Positions 1 through 9,055 of a DNA stretch of 64,000 bases are shown one piece after another (the stretch's first letter is position 1; each line of letters opens with the position of its first letter). The notes under the pieces are model-generated. The model made no database searches, was not told the origin of the DNA, and saw only the letters and a list, made by a program, of their open reading frames with translations. This stretch comes from Streptomyces composti (GTDB lineage: Bacteria; Actinomycetota; Actinomycetes; Streptomycetales; Streptomycetaceae): NCBI RefSeq assembly GCF_012034205.1, contig NZ_JAATEM010000028.1, forward strand, positions 38,397 to 102,396, in the 5' to 3' direction. The position numbers were made by a program, and so were the translations under genes.

Positions 1-1246
1 GCGAGGCGCCCACGCCGTTGAAGTCGCCGCCCAGCTTCAGCGTCGCCGAGGTCAGCACGACCGAGCGGTCGGCGAACAGCTTCTCCCGCAGCAGACCGGA
101 GACGGACAGCGGGGCGACCCGCAGGGACGCACCGAACCGGTCGTGCCGCTCGTACCAGACGACATCCCATTCGGAACCGTGGGTGATCCGCTCCGCCACG
201 TCGTGCACCGTTTCCACGGACGCCAGCGCCTGCTTGCGGACCGCGTCCTCGTCCTGCACGGACTTGTCGCGGGTGGCGCCGATCGCCGAGATCACCGTCC
301 GGCAGGCGTCGCGCAGCGCCGTCAGCGCATAGCCCAGATCCTCCGGGATCTCCTCCAGACGGCCCGGGAGCGCCAGCTCCATCAGCCGCTCGAAGCCCTC
401 GGCCGCGGTCTGGAGCTGGTCGGCGGCCTTCTCGTTGACAAGCTTCGCGGCGCGGCGCACCGCACGGTTGACCTGGCCGGGCGTGAGCTCGCCGGTGGCG
501 ACCCCGGTGACCCGGGAGACCAGCTCATGGGCCTCGTCGACGATCAGCACCTCGTGCTGCGGGAGCACCGGCGCGCCCTCGATGGCGTCGATGGCGAGCA
601 GCGCGTGGTTGGTGACCACCACATCGGCCAGCTTGGCGCGCTCACGGGCCATCTCGGCGAAGCACTCGGCACCGTAGGCACACTTGGTGGCGCCCAGGCA
701 CTCCCGCGAGGACACGGACACCTGCGCCCAGGCCCGGTCGGAGACGCCCGGCGTGAGGTTGTCCCGGTCGCCGGTCTCCGTCTCGTCCGCCCAGTCGCGC
801 AGCCGCAGCAGGTCCTGGCCGAGCTTGCTGGTGGGCGCGGCCGCCTCGAACTGGTCGAAGAGCCCCTCCTCCTCTTCCTGCGGCATGCCCTCGTGCAGCC
901 GGTGCAGACACAGGTAGTTGGACCGACCCTTGAGCATGGCGAACTCGGGGCGCCTGCGGAGCAGCGGGTGCAGGGCCTCCACCGTGCGCGGCAGGTCCCG
1001 CTCCACCAGCTGGCGTTGCAGCGCGAGGGTGGCCGTCGCCACGACGACCCGCTCCCCGTGGGCGAGCGCGGGTACCAGGTAGCCCAGCGACTTACCGGTG
1101 CCGGTGCCGGCCTGGACCAGCAGATGGGAGCCGTCGTCGATCGCCTCGGCGACGGCCTCGGCCATGGCCACCTGGCCGGGGCGCTCCGTACCGCCGACGG
1201 CAGTGACGGCAGCATGCAGGAGTTCGGGGAGTGAGGGCTTTGTCAT
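1..1246 (-). CDS. DinG/XPD-type ATP-dependent DNA helicase, 5' part (runs off the window)
   Basis: Superfamily 2 helicase of the DinG/XPD iron-sulfur family, expected to unwind 5'-tailed DNA or R-loop substrates during repair. The frame starts at ATG 1244-1246 (complement) and stays open to base 1, so about 415 residues are visible and the C-terminal helicase half lies outside. Visible parts are the Walker A loop AGTGTGKS near residues 46-53, a DEAH box near 237-240, and four cysteines near 113, 183, 189 and 195 spaced as in the Fe-S cluster of this family. The end of the visible part contains the SATLKLGG motif typical of the second helicase core. No SOS box was seen in the upstream gap (1247-1474), which holds an imperfect GATCACC inverted repeat at 1320-1356. 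The family call is firm; the physiological substrate is inferred. Confidence 0.88.
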   Translation of the reverse strand, partial: MTKPSLPELLHAAVTAVGGTERPGQVAMAEAVAEAIDDGSHLLVQAGTGTGKSLGYLVPALAHGERVVVATATLALQRQLVERDLPRTVEALHPLLRRRPEFAMLKGRSNYLCLHRLHEGMPQEEEEGLFDQFEAAAPTSKLGQDLLRLRDWADETETGDRDNLTPGVSDRAWAQVSVSSRECLGATKCAYGAECFAEMARERAKLADVVVTNHALLAIDAIEGAPVLPQHEVLIVDEAHELVSRVTGVATGELTPGQVNRAVRRAAKLVNEKAADQLQTAAEGFERLMELALPGRLEEIPEDLGYALTALRDACRTVISAIGATRDKSVQDEDAVRKQALASVETVHDVAERITHGSEWDVVWYERHDRFGASLRVAPLSVSGLLREKLFADRSVVLTSATLKLGGDFNGVGAS

Positions 1247-1474
1247 AGCGCGACCACCCTACGTCCCTGCACTGACAAACGCGGTGAGATCACAGGCGAT
1301 CCCGGGGCGGTCCCGGGGCGATCACCGGGTGCCCCCGGCGGGCTCACCGGGTGATCCCGGCGGGTCTGGGGCATCCGCGACGGTGATCACGAGGCGGGAA
1401 GAATTTCCTCCGACCGGGCTGGAACCGATCCGGCGCCTGCGGTGTACCAGATGTGAAAGCGCGCTGACACTGCG

Positions 1475-2095
1475 CTACAGCCGATGACGCAGAGACCGGT
1501 CCCGGATCATCAGGGCCGCCCGCTTGTCGGGCAGCTCGACCTCCGCGGAGAGCCGGAAGCCGGCGGAAAGGAAAGCAGCGATGGAAGCGGTATTGCGCAG
1601 GTCGGGCTCCGCGAGCACGCGTCTGCACTCCGGCCTGCGGTCGAGGATCAGGTCGGCCACGGCCCTGATGAGCACACCACCCAGGTGCCGCCCCCGGTCC
1701 CGGGCGCGACCGATCAGCAGATGAATGCCCATGTCGTGCGGCAGGACGGCGCAGTGGCGGGCCAGCGGATCGAGGTCGGCCCGGTAGATCTCCCAGTAGC
1801 TCATCGGCTCACCGTTGAGCAAGCCGAGGCATGGCGCGCTGCGTCCGTCGCCGCCGATCTGAGCCCGTAGATGGCCGGCGGTGACGGAAGGAGGCCCGGC
1901 CAGCCCCCAGAACGCGGCGACCGCGGGGTCGTTCATCCAGCGCCACAGCAGGGGCAGGTCGTGTGCCAGGCGGACGGGGGCGAGGCGGAAGCTGCCCACG
2001 GCGGTGCGCACCGGGCCCCAGTCACCGACGTCGTCGAGCAGCCCATCGCGGGGGGCGTCGGGGCCGCCGTCGGCGGTCGCATCGGGGAGAGCCAC
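1475..2095 (-). CDS. GNAT acetyltransferase of siderophore biosynthesis type
   Basis: Protein of 206 residues resembling the acyl-CoA acyltransferases that acylate hydroxylamines in hydroxamate siderophore pathways (IucB/RhbD/AlcB-like, Acetyltransf_8). The central region has a YWEIYRAD stretch, the HDMGIHLLIG strand and a GRHLGGVLIRAVADLI helix corresponding to the acetyl-CoA-binding part of GNAT folds, followed by the EPDLRN segment usual in this subfamily. The start is GTG 2093-2095, with AAGGAG seven bases upstream on the minus strand. It lies 135 bp downstream of the IucA/IucC synthetase on the same strand, so both probably sit in one operon. The acyl donor and the final product cannot be told from sequence. 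No decarboxylase, monooxygenase or transporter gene accompanies it here. Confidence 0.85.
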   Translation of the reverse strand: MALPDATADGGPDAPRDGLLDDVGDWGPVRTAVGSFRLAPVRLAHDLPLLWRWMNDPAVAAFWGLAGPPSVTAGHLRAQIGGDGRSAPCLGLLNGEPMSYWEIYRADLDPLARHCAVLPHDMGIHLLIGRARDRGRHLGGVLIRAVADLILDRRPECRRVLAEPDLRNTASIAAFLSAGFRLSAEVELPDKRAALMIRDRSLRHRL

Positions 2096-2230
2096 GAGGA
2101 CGCTCCTTCCAGGAGGTGGAAGAGCCAGGAGGTCGAGAGTCAGAGGTGAGAGAAGAGGTGGAGGCCCAAGGGGTGAAAGAAGGAACGGGCAAGAGGCGGA
2201 CCAGCGGCGCCAGGACTGAGCAGCGGCAGA

Positions 2231-4288
2231 TCAGGCTCGAAGGGGATTGGCGATGGTGACGTAGACGGACTGGGTGTCGACGGGGCCGATCAGCTCGTCG
2301 AGGCCATGCAGCCGGGTCAGCAGGTTGGCCTTGCAGCGCAGTACCGGTGAGTCGAGCAGCCGCGCGGGCAGGGTGCTGCGCGTCCGGCCGGGACCATGGG
2401 ACAGCTCCTCGAGGAACCGGCGGAAGGTGGCGAGCAGCAGGCGCTCGTCGGCGAGGCACTGGGAGCCGAACGCGCCGATGAGGCCGAAGACGTTGTTGAT
2501 GGCGAGGTAGTAGGTGAACCGCTCGTCCGTGACGTCGTCGGAGACGAAGGTGTCGCTCTCCCGGCCGATACCGGGCAGCCTGGCGTCGAGTTCCGGGCGC
2601 CGGGAGTCGCGGAAGTAGTAGCCCTGGTTGTCGCGGTACCGGCCCCCCGCGGGCCAGCCCTCGGTGTCCAGCAGAACCAGGGTGTTCTGCTGATGCGCCT
2701 CCAGAGCGACGCCGGCCTCCCCGTCCAGCCAGAGCACGGGGCCCACCACCTGGTGCAGATAGCGCAGGAACCACTGGACGGCGACGACCGGGCGGGGCCG
2801 GCCGGTCCGGGCGGCGAGACGCGTGACGAGTCCGGCCAGCCTCGACGACATGCGCGGCATGCGCTGAGCGGGCGCCTCGATGTCACGGACGGTGCCTGCG
2901 GGCGTGCCTGGGCCGGAGCCCTGCCCGGTGCGGGGGCGAGGTGAGAGAAGCCCGGCCACGCAAACCACGTCGTCCTCGGGACGGAACGGGTTGTGCCGGA
3001 TCACGGCATCGAGGCCGGGCACGGGTTCGCCGTCCACGGTGTCCACGGCGATCCACGCCGGGTCACGGACGATGTCGAAGCCTGGGTGCGCTGCCTGCCA
3101 CTGCTGGGCGAAACCGGTGCGCAGCAGGCGGTGGACCTCGACGCCGCGGTGGAGTTCCTTGCGGAGGTTCTCCCTGCGGGAGTTGGTGATGCGCAGTCCG
3201 AGCGAGAGCTTCAGCATCGCCGGAGCGCCGGTGCGGTGGACGGTACGTACGGAGGAGGTGGGATGCCAGGGGCTGCCGTGGCTGCCGAGCGGGCGCAGCA
3301 GCCCGGTGTCCAGCAGCGCTGCGACCTCGGGGCGTTGCTGGAGCTCGCGCCACTGCCAGGGGTGCACGGGGAGGGCCGTGCAGCCGTCCGGCAGGGGAAG
3401 TCCGGGGCCGGCGAGACGCTCGGTGAGACGGGCCGCGGGGACGCGGCGTCCGCCTTCGGTCCAGGCGGAGTCGGAGACGAGAACGGAGGGGGCGATGGCC
3501 ACCCAGTGCAGGGGGAAGGCACCGCGCAACTCGGGTGAGTACGGCGCTGCTTCGGCGTCCGAGAGGCCCTCGCGGCTCTTCGGGGCCGGATGGAAGGGGT
3601 GTCCGAGGAGGAGTGCCTGTTCCGCGGTGAGGAAGAGGTCGGGGCCGTCGTCGGGGTGGTTACGGCGGTCGGTGAGAAAGGTGGCGGTGCGGCGCACGGA
3701 ATCGGCGACGCGGGCCACGAGGTCGGTGCCGCCGTCGGGGGTGCGGCCTTCGGCGCCGCCGTCGGGGGCGCCGGTGCCCGCGTCGGGGACGCGGTGTCCG
3801 GTCGCGGCACGAGTCCGGTCGTCGCCCGGCGCCTGGGGACGGCCGGTCGCGTCGGCGGCCTCCCTGCTGAGCAGGGCGGCGACCAGAGTGGCGTCGGCAG
3901 GCGGTGCGTTGTGCGGGGCGTGGGCCAGGCGGGGATGGCCGAAGCGGTGCCATCCGGTCGGGGACCAGTACCGGACGGGGACGAGCAGGGCCGTGCCGCT
4001 GGTCGGCAGGGGGATGTGCAGCGTGGACCCGTCGGGGGCGGGCAGGCCGGCTTCGCGGACCCAGCAGCGCAGCAGGTTCTCCACTCCCGCGGTGTCGGCC
4101 GCACGGTACGCGTCGGGGTGCTCCAGGGGGTCCGGCGCCGGGTCCCGGTACCCGTCGGCGTCCTGGGGCGCGTCCGCCTGGTGCGGCAGCACAGAGCCGG
4201 CGGAGCGGGCCGCGCCGTCCCTGTCGCCCGGGCCGGAGTTCCCCGCCCGGGGTGAAGTGCGGTCGTGCGGGGTGGGGATGGGCTGCAA
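2231..4288 (-). CDS. NRPS-independent siderophore synthetase, IucA/IucC family
   Basis: ATP-dependent synthetase of 685 residues that condenses a carboxylate (citrate-type) with an amine or hydroxamate in siderophore assembly. Family motifs in order are GHPFHPAPKSREG (about 229-241), HPWQW (about 309-313), PTSSVRTV (about 343-350), LGLRITNSRREN (about 362-373) and EAHQQN (about 529-534), followed by the FhuF-like C-terminal region. I chose the TTG start at 4286-4288 because GAGGAG lies at ideal distance. The frame is open for 93 more codons upstream, but that stretch looks non-coding. The first 70 residues and a segment near 145-185 (repeated GAPDGG/TPDGGT) are low-complexity. A GNAT acetyltransferase follows. 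No copy of the DmdR-type iron box (TTAGGTTAGGCTCACCTAA-like) was seen upstream. Confidence 0.9.
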   Translation of the reverse strand: MQPIPTPHDRTSPRAGNSGPGDRDGAARSAGSVLPHQADAPQDADGYRDPAPDPLEHPDAYRAADTAGVENLLRCWVREAGLPAPDGSTLHIPLPTSGTALLVPVRYWSPTGWHRFGHPRLAHAPHNAPPADATLVAALLSREAADATGRPQAPGDDRTRAATGHRVPDAGTGAPDGGAEGRTPDGGTDLVARVADSVRRTATFLTDRRNHPDDGPDLFLTAEQALLLGHPFHPAPKSREGLSDAEAAPYSPELRGAFPLHWVAIAPSVLVSDSAWTEGGRRVPAARLTERLAGPGLPLPDGCTALPVHPWQWRELQQRPEVAALLDTGLLRPLGSHGSPWHPTSSVRTVHRTGAPAMLKLSLGLRITNSRRENLRKELHRGVEVHRLLRTGFAQQWQAAHPGFDIVRDPAWIAVDTVDGEPVPGLDAVIRHNPFRPEDDVVCVAGLLSPRPRTGQGSGPGTPAGTVRDIEAPAQRMPRMSSRLAGLVTRLAARTGRPRPVVAVQWFLRYLHQVVGPVLWLDGEAGVALEAHQQNTLVLLDTEGWPAGGRYRDNQGYYFRDSRRPELDARLPGIGRESDTFVSDDVTDERFTYYLAINNVFGLIGAFGSQCLADERLLLATFRRFLEELSHGPGRTRSTLPARLLDSPVLRCKANLLTRLHGLDELIGPVDTQSVYVTIANPLRA

Positions 4289-4851
4289 GGCGGCTCCTCG
4301 TGGGGTCGGTCGGCCGGGTGCCGACGGGTTTCGGGGGCGTCCGGTGGCCGTGGTCGCTGCTTGCGGGCGACCGGGCGGCGTATCGCCGCGGACGAGCAAC
4401 CGGCGTATTCGATGGGCCGGCCCCGGGCGCCGGCCGCTCGTTCCCCTCGGGCACGGGCCACGGCCAGGGGGCAGGACTGCGTCACGAGCGGGCGTCTGCG
4501 CGGAGTGGGGCGGGCGCGGCTTCCCCGGCATTCCCCGTCCCGGGCCTGCTCTGGAGGATTCCGCCATCGCTCTCCGCCCTCCGCCTGTCCCGGGCCGGCC
4601 ACAGCTGGGGGTTCCGTGCGCGGACGGCGGTCCCCCACCGCTACCAACCGGTGACGGTCGAGCCGGTTACGGGTTGCCGCAAGATCCGTGCCGTGACGGA
4701 ACCGTTGCCGTTCCGTCGGAAGTCCCCCACAGCGACCGCATAGTGTGTGGTGCCGTTCCAAGACCGCGAGCCGGTCCGGACTCCACACGGGGGGCGGGGG
4801 TGGCGAAGCGGTCCAAGCACCACGTTCGTCCACTTCAGGGGGATTCACATC
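4289..4851. promoter_or_regulatory. Divergent intergenic region between siderophore synthetase and protease genes
   Basis: A 563-bp gap that must hold the promoters for both flanking genes. The clearest structure is a perfect 7-bp inverted repeat with 7-bp spacer, ACGGAAC at 4696-4702 and GTTCCGT at 4710-4716, about 135 bp before the protease start, which is a candidate operator or hairpin. No convincing -10/-35 pair and no iron box was recognised. No additional gene is supported. Confidence 0.4.
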
Positions 4852-6075
4852 ATGCGACTCACACGGCCGTCTTCCATCACGCGCAGAGGGGGCAGGCCGC
4901 GCCGCAGAACCTCCCCTGTCCTGGCCGCGGTCGCGCTGGCCTCCGCTCTCGCGCTCACCGTCACGGGGTGTGAGTCGGATGAGGAGACGGCCGCGGGCGG
5001 CGAAGCCTCCGCGGCGGCCACGTCCGACGACGACAAGCTCAAGATCCCCGACGACATCCGGGACCGGCTCAAGGAGCACGGGATCGACATCGACAAGTGG
5101 AAGGACGGGGCCTGGAAGGACTGGAGCAAGGACGACTGGCTGCGCGAGGCCAACGACTTCATCAACCCGATCATCGAGGGCCTGTGGGACCCGGATCGCA
5201 TGCGGGACGCGGAGGAGCCGGAGCAGGAGGTCGACGAGAGCGACATCTCCGGTGACCAGGGCGTGACGGACCCGACCCCGCAGCCGGTGAAGGCGAAGTC
5301 CGTGCCGCCGAAGTACCACGCCAACGCACCCACGGCGGGGAAGGTGTTCTTCGACTCTCCCGAGGGCACGATGGTCTGCTCCGCGACGGTCGTGAAGGAC
5401 CCGGCGAACCCGGGCAAGTCCAACCTGGTGTGGACGGCCGGCCACTGCGTGCACGCGGGCAAGAAGGGCGGCTGGTACCGCAACATCGCGTTCGTGCCGT
5501 CGTACAACGACGCCGGCCGGTCGGCGAAGGAGCTGGAGGGCGCCACCAAGGAGGAGGTCGCTCCGTACGGCGTCTGGTGGGGCGACTGGGCGCAGACCTC
5601 GGACCAGTGGATCGAGCAGGGCGGCGCGACCGGCGGTGACGGCGCCTCGTACGACTACGCCGTGATTCATGTGACGCCGGAGAAGGGCGGCAACGGCAAG
5701 TCGCTGGAGGAGACGGTCGGTTCGGCGCTTCCGGTGAACTTCGACGCGCCGGCGGTGCCCAGCATCGAGAGCATGACCGCGATCGGATACCCGGCCGCGC
5801 CCCCGTACGACGGGCAGACGCTGTACCAGTGCCAGGACAAGCCGGGCCGGCTGTCGATCAACGCGGGTGACCCGACGATGTACCGCATCGGGTGCAGCAT
5901 GACGGCCGGTTCCTCCGGTGGCGGCTGGATCGCCACGGGTGCGGACGGCAAGCCCGCGCTGGTGTCCAACACCTCCATCGGCCCGATCACCTCCGGGTGG
6001 CTGGCCGGCCCGCGGCTCGGCAAGGAAGCCAAGGGCATCTACCAGGCGGTCAGCGACAAGTTCGCCGGTCAGTGA
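4852..6075 (+). CDS. Secreted lipoprotein with trypsin-like serine protease domain (copy 1)
   Basis: Protein of 407 residues, probably an extracellular lipid-anchored serine endopeptidase. It starts at ATG 4852 with AGGGGG ten bases upstream. The N-terminus carries arginines, a hydrophobic stretch and a lipobox LTVTGC with the lipidated Cys at about 40. A charged, Trp-rich region (about 64-112, containing DRLKEHGID and KWKDGAWKDW) precedes the catalytic domain. The expected triad is visible: His in WTAGHC (about 198), Asp in YDYAV (about 268) and Ser in GSSGGGW (about 355). Four cysteines (about 176, 199, 327, 348) could make two disulfides. The next gene is a close paralogue. The Trp-rich module may be a propeptide or wall-binding segment, but that is inference, and the substrate is unknown. 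Confidence 0.85.
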   Translation: MRLTRPSSITRRGGRPRRRTSPVLAAVALASALALTVTGCESDEETAAGGEASAAATSDDDKLKIPDDIRDRLKEHGIDIDKWKDGAWKDWSKDDWLREANDFINPIIEGLWDPDRMRDAEEPEQEVDESDISGDQGVTDPTPQPVKAKSVPPKYHANAPTAGKVFFDSPEGTMVCSATVVKDPANPGKSNLVWTAGHCVHAGKKGGWYRNIAFVPSYNDAGRSAKELEGATKEEVAPYGVWWGDWAQTSDQWIEQGGATGGDGASYDYAVIHVTPEKGGNGKSLEETVGSALPVNFDAPAVPSIESMTAIGYPAAPPYDGQTLYQCQDKPGRLSINAGDPTMYRIGCSMTAGSSGGGWIATGADGKPALVSNTSIGPITSGWLAGPRLGKEAKGIYQAVSDKFAGQ

Positions 6076-6108
6076 CCGCCACTCTCGCCGGTCACCCGAC
6101 CCGGCACT

Positions 6109-6140
6109 CCCTTCCGCTCGCCGTCCGGCGGGCGGAAGGG
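6109..6140 (+). terminator. Hairpin between the two protease genes
   Basis: A 9-bp stem (CCCTTCCGC 6109-6117 with GCGGAAGGG 6132-6140) encloses a further 5-bp stem (CGCCG/CGGCG), giving a long GC-rich hairpin 34 bp after the first protease stop. It has no T-tract, as is common in Streptomyces. It probably ends or attenuates transcription so that the second copy relies on its own promoter. Confidence 0.6.
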
Positions 6141-6251
6141 GCCCGCGGGGGCTCCGGTCACCGCGTCCGCCACGCGCGTCCCTGAGGCTCGGCGCGGCGG
6201 GTCATGTCCCATGCAGTAACGACAATCCGCTCCAACGGGGGTCATCGCAGC

Positions 6252-7460
6252 ATGCGTTCCATAGGTACGTCCGCTCCGCGCAGGCGTGGGCGTCGCGGCG
6301 TCGTCGCCGCCACCGGACTCGTCGCCGCCCTGGCGCTCACCGCGACCGCGTGCGGTGGTTCGAGTGAGGACCAGGCGAGCGGCAAGCCGGAGGCCACCAC
6401 CTCCCAGGCCGCCGACAACGACACCGGCGAGGTCCGCATCCCGTCCGACATCGCCGACCGGCTCAAGGAGCACGGCATCGATGTGGACAAGTGGAAGGAG
6501 GGGGGCTGGAAGGACTGGGACAAGGACAAGTGGCTCCGTGAGGCGAAGGACTTCGTCAACCCGGTGATCGAGGGCCTGTGGAAGCCGGAGCGGATGATGT
6601 CCGCGAAGGAGGCCGACAAGCGGATCACCACCAAGGACGCCTCAGCCGACCAGGGCGTGAGCGACCCGGAGCCGGCGCCGGTCACCGCGCAGGCCGAGAA
6701 GACGCCGTACCACCGCAACGCCGCCCCGGTGGGCAAGGTGTTCTTCGACTCCCCGGAGGGCCCGAGCGTCTGCTCCGGCACGGTCATCAAGGACGTGAAC
6801 CACCCGGGCAAGTCGAACCTGGTGTGGACCGCGGGCCACTGTGTGCACGCCGGCGGCAACGGCGGCTGGTACCGCAACCTGGTCTTCGTCCCGGCCTACA
6901 ACGACTACGGCAAGTCCGAGGCCGACCTCAGCAACGCGAACCCCACGGAGATCGCCCCGTACGGCAACTGGTGGGCGGATTGGGCCGCGACCTCCAACGG
7001 CTGGATCAAGGGCGGCTCGGAGACGGGCGGTGCGGGCGCGGCGTACGACTACGCGGTACTGCATGTGAAGCCGGAGCAGGGCAGCAAGTCCCTGGAGGAG
7101 ACGGTCGGCGCGGCGCTGGACGTGGACTTCTCCGCTCCGTCCGCGGCAGAGGCGGGCAGGATGGGCGCCTGGGGCTACCCGGCCGCCCCGCCCTACAACG
7201 GCCTGAAGATGTTCAAGTGCCTGGACACGCCCGGCCGTCTCTCGCTCAGCTCGAACCTGCCGACGATGTACCGCATCGGCTGCACCATGACGGGCGGCTC
7301 CTCCGGTGGCGGCTGGTTCCGGGTGCTGAACGGCAAGACGGTGCTGGTGTCCAACACTTCCATCGGCCCGCTGGACAACACCTGGCTGGCCGGTCCGCAG
7401 CTGGGCCGGGACGCCGAGGCGCTGTACCAGAACATGAGCAAGAACTACGGCGGTCAGTGA
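6252..7460 (+). CDS. Secreted lipoprotein with trypsin-like serine protease domain (copy 2)
   Basis: Paralogue of the preceding gene, 402 residues with the same architecture. It has an Arg-rich N-terminus, a hydrophobic segment, the lipobox LTATAC with Cys about 34, the conserved module with IPSDIADRLKEHGID and WKEGGWKDWDKDKW, and a trypsin-like domain with WTAGHC, YDYAV and GSSGGGW catalytic segments. I prefer ATG 6252, just before the Arg-rich signal peptide, over the longer frame from 6204. The catalytic half and the Trp-rich module are nearly superimposable on copy 1, while the linker after the lipobox differs, as expected after tandem duplication. A strong terminator follows at 7506. Lipid-anchored endopeptidase is the likely role; specificity is unknown. 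Confidence 0.85.
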   Translation: MRSIGTSAPRRRGRRGVVAATGLVAALALTATACGGSSEDQASGKPEATTSQAADNDTGEVRIPSDIADRLKEHGIDVDKWKEGGWKDWDKDKWLREAKDFVNPVIEGLWKPERMMSAKEADKRITTKDASADQGVSDPEPAPVTAQAEKTPYHRNAAPVGKVFFDSPEGPSVCSGTVIKDVNHPGKSNLVWTAGHCVHAGGNGGWYRNLVFVPAYNDYGKSEADLSNANPTEIAPYGNWWADWAATSNGWIKGGSETGGAGAAYDYAVLHVKPEQGSKSLEETVGAALDVDFSAPSAAEAGRMGAWGYPAAPPYNGLKMFKCLDTPGRLSLSSNLPTMYRIGCTMTGGSSGGGWFRVLNGKTVLVSNTSIGPLDNTWLAGPQLGRDAEALYQNMSKNYGGQ

Positions 7461-7505
7461 CCCCGGCGCGCGAGAGCGCGTCCCGCACCGGCCGGGCATG
7501 AAGAG

Positions 7506-7537
7506 GGCCCGCCCCCTGCCGGAGCAGGGGGCGGGCC
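7506..7537. terminator. Bidirectional terminator between protease 2 and hflX
   Basis: A perfect 14-bp stem (GGCCCGCCCCCTGC 7506-7519 and its complement 7524-7537) with a CGGA tetraloop lies between two converging genes, 45 bp after the protease stop and 24 bp after the hflX stop. Short A-rich and T-rich flanks sit on either side. Confidence 0.85.
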
Positions 7538-7561
7538 TTCGCGCTGAGCCGGTCGGCCGGA

Positions 7562-9055
7562 TCAGCCGGCCGTGGCCGGCACGTACGGGGCGAGCTCCGA
7601 GGCGAGTTCCTGGTGCACCCGGACCTTGAGCAGGGTGCCCTCCGCGGTGTGCTCCTCGGAGATCACCTCGCCCTCGTCGTGGGCGCGCGCCACGAGCTTG
7701 CCGTGGGTGTACGGCACGAGCGCCTCGATCTCCACCGCGGGGCGGGGCAGCTCGCTGTCGATCAGGGCCCGCAGCTCGGCGATGCCCTGGCCGGTGCGCG
7801 CGGAGACCGCGATGGAGCGCTTCTCCACCCGCAGCAGCCGCTGCAGGGTGAGCGGGTCCGCCGCGTCCGCCTTGTTGATCACGACGATCTCCGGCACGTC
7901 GGTGGCACCGACGTCCCTGATCACCTCGCGCACGGCGGCCAGCTGCTCCTCCGGGTTCGGGTGGGAACCGTCCACCACGTGCAGGATCAGGTCGGCGTCG
8001 GCGACCTCCTCCATGGTGGAGCGGAACGCCTCGACCAGGTGGTGCGGCAGGTGCCGCACGAATCCGACCGTGTCGGCCAGCGTGTAGAGCCGGCCGCTCG
8101 GGGTCTCGGCCCGGCGCACGGTCGGGTCGAGGGTCGCGAACAACGCGTTCTCGACCAGCACGCCCGCGCCGGTGAGGCGGTTGAGCAGCGAGGACTTTCC
8201 GGCGTTGGTGTAGCCCGCGATGGCGACGGACGGCACCTTGTTGCGCCGGCGCGTCTGGCGCTGGATGTCGCGGCCGGTCTTCATCTCCGCGATCTCCCGG
8301 CGCATCTTCGCCATCTTCTCGCGGATCCGGCGACGGTCCGTCTCGATCTTGGTCTCACCGGGACCGCGGGTGGCGAGGCCGCCGCCCTTGCCGCCGCCCA
8401 TCTGCCGGGACAGCGACTGACCCCAGCCGCGCAGCCGCGGCAGCATGTACTGCATCTGCGCGAGCGAGACCTGCGCCTTGCCCTCTCGGGACTTGGCGTG
8501 CTGGGCGAAGATGTCCAGGATCAGGGCCGTGCGGTCGATGACCTTGACCTTGACGACGTCCTCGAGGTGGATGAGCTGGCCAGGGCTGAGCTCACCGTCG
8601 CAGATGACGGTGTCCGCGCCCGTCTCGAGGACGATGTCGCGCAGTTCCTCGGCCTTGCCGGAGCCGATGTAGGTGGCCGCGTCGGGCTTGTCCCGGCGCT
8701 GGATCACGCCGTCGAGGACGAGGGCGCCCGCCGTCTCCGCGAGGGCGGCCAGCTCCGCGAGGGAGTTCTCCGCGTCCTGCACGGTTCCCGAGGTCCAGAC
8801 ACCGACGAGCACCACTCGCTCCAGCCGGAGCTGCCGGTACTCGACCTCGGTGACGTCCTCGAGCTCGGTGGAGAGGCCCGCGACGCGGCGCAGCGCCGCA
8901 CGGTCGGCGCGGTCGAGCTGATCGCCGTCGCGCTCTCCGTCGATCTCGAAGCTCCAGGCGACGTCCTCTTCCATCAGGGCATCGGCCCGAAGGCCCTCGG
9001 GGTAGGTCTGCGCGAGGCGCTTGGAGTCCTGGGAAGGGGAAGAAGAGGAGGTCAT
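7562..9055 (-). CDS. hflX: Ribosome-associated GTPase HflX
   Basis: GTPase of 497 residues that binds the 50S subunit and rescues or splits stalled or heat-damaged ribosomes. The N-terminal HflX domain (about 75-260) contains YIGSGKAEEL, the SREGKAQVSLAQ stretch and the Gly-rich loop ending GPGETKIETDRRRI. The G domain follows with G1 GYTNAGKS (281-288), G3 DTVGF (328-332) and G4 NKAD (394-397). The C-terminal tail after about 440 is the short extra domain of the family. I chose ATG 9053-9055 because AAGGA lies seven bases upstream, although the frame is open for 56 more codons. An acidic N-terminal extension of about 70 residues is usual in actinobacteria. Family identity is firm. Confidence 0.95.
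   Translation of the reverse strand: MTSSSSPSQDSKRLAQTYPEGLRADALMEEDVAWSFEIDGERDGDQLDRADRAALRRVAGLSTELEDVTEVEYRQLRLERVVLVGVWTSGTVQDAENSLAELAALAETAGALVLDGVIQRRDKPDAATYIGSGKAEELRDIVLETGADTVICDGELSPGQLIHLEDVVKVKVIDRTALILDIFAQHAKSREGKAQVSLAQMQYMLPRLRGWGQSLSRQMGGGKGGGLATRGPGETKIETDRRRIREKMAKMRREIAEMKTGRDIQRQTRRRNKVPSVAIAGYTNAGKSSLLNRLTGAGVLVENALFATLDPTVRRAETPSGRLYTLADTVGFVRHLPHHLVEAFRSTMEEVADADLILHVVDGSHPNPEEQLAAVREVIRDVGATDVPEIVVINKADAADPLTLQRLLRVEKRSIAVSARTGQGIAELRALIDSELPRPAVEIEALVPYTHGKLVARAHDEGEVISEEHTAEGTLLKVRVHQELASELAPYVPATAG

Noticed and set aside
4289..4567. N-terminal extension of the siderophore synthetase by 93 residues
   Set aside because: The extra sequence is Pro/Arg/Gly-rich without similarity to the family, and TTG 4286-4288 has an excellent ribosome-binding site.
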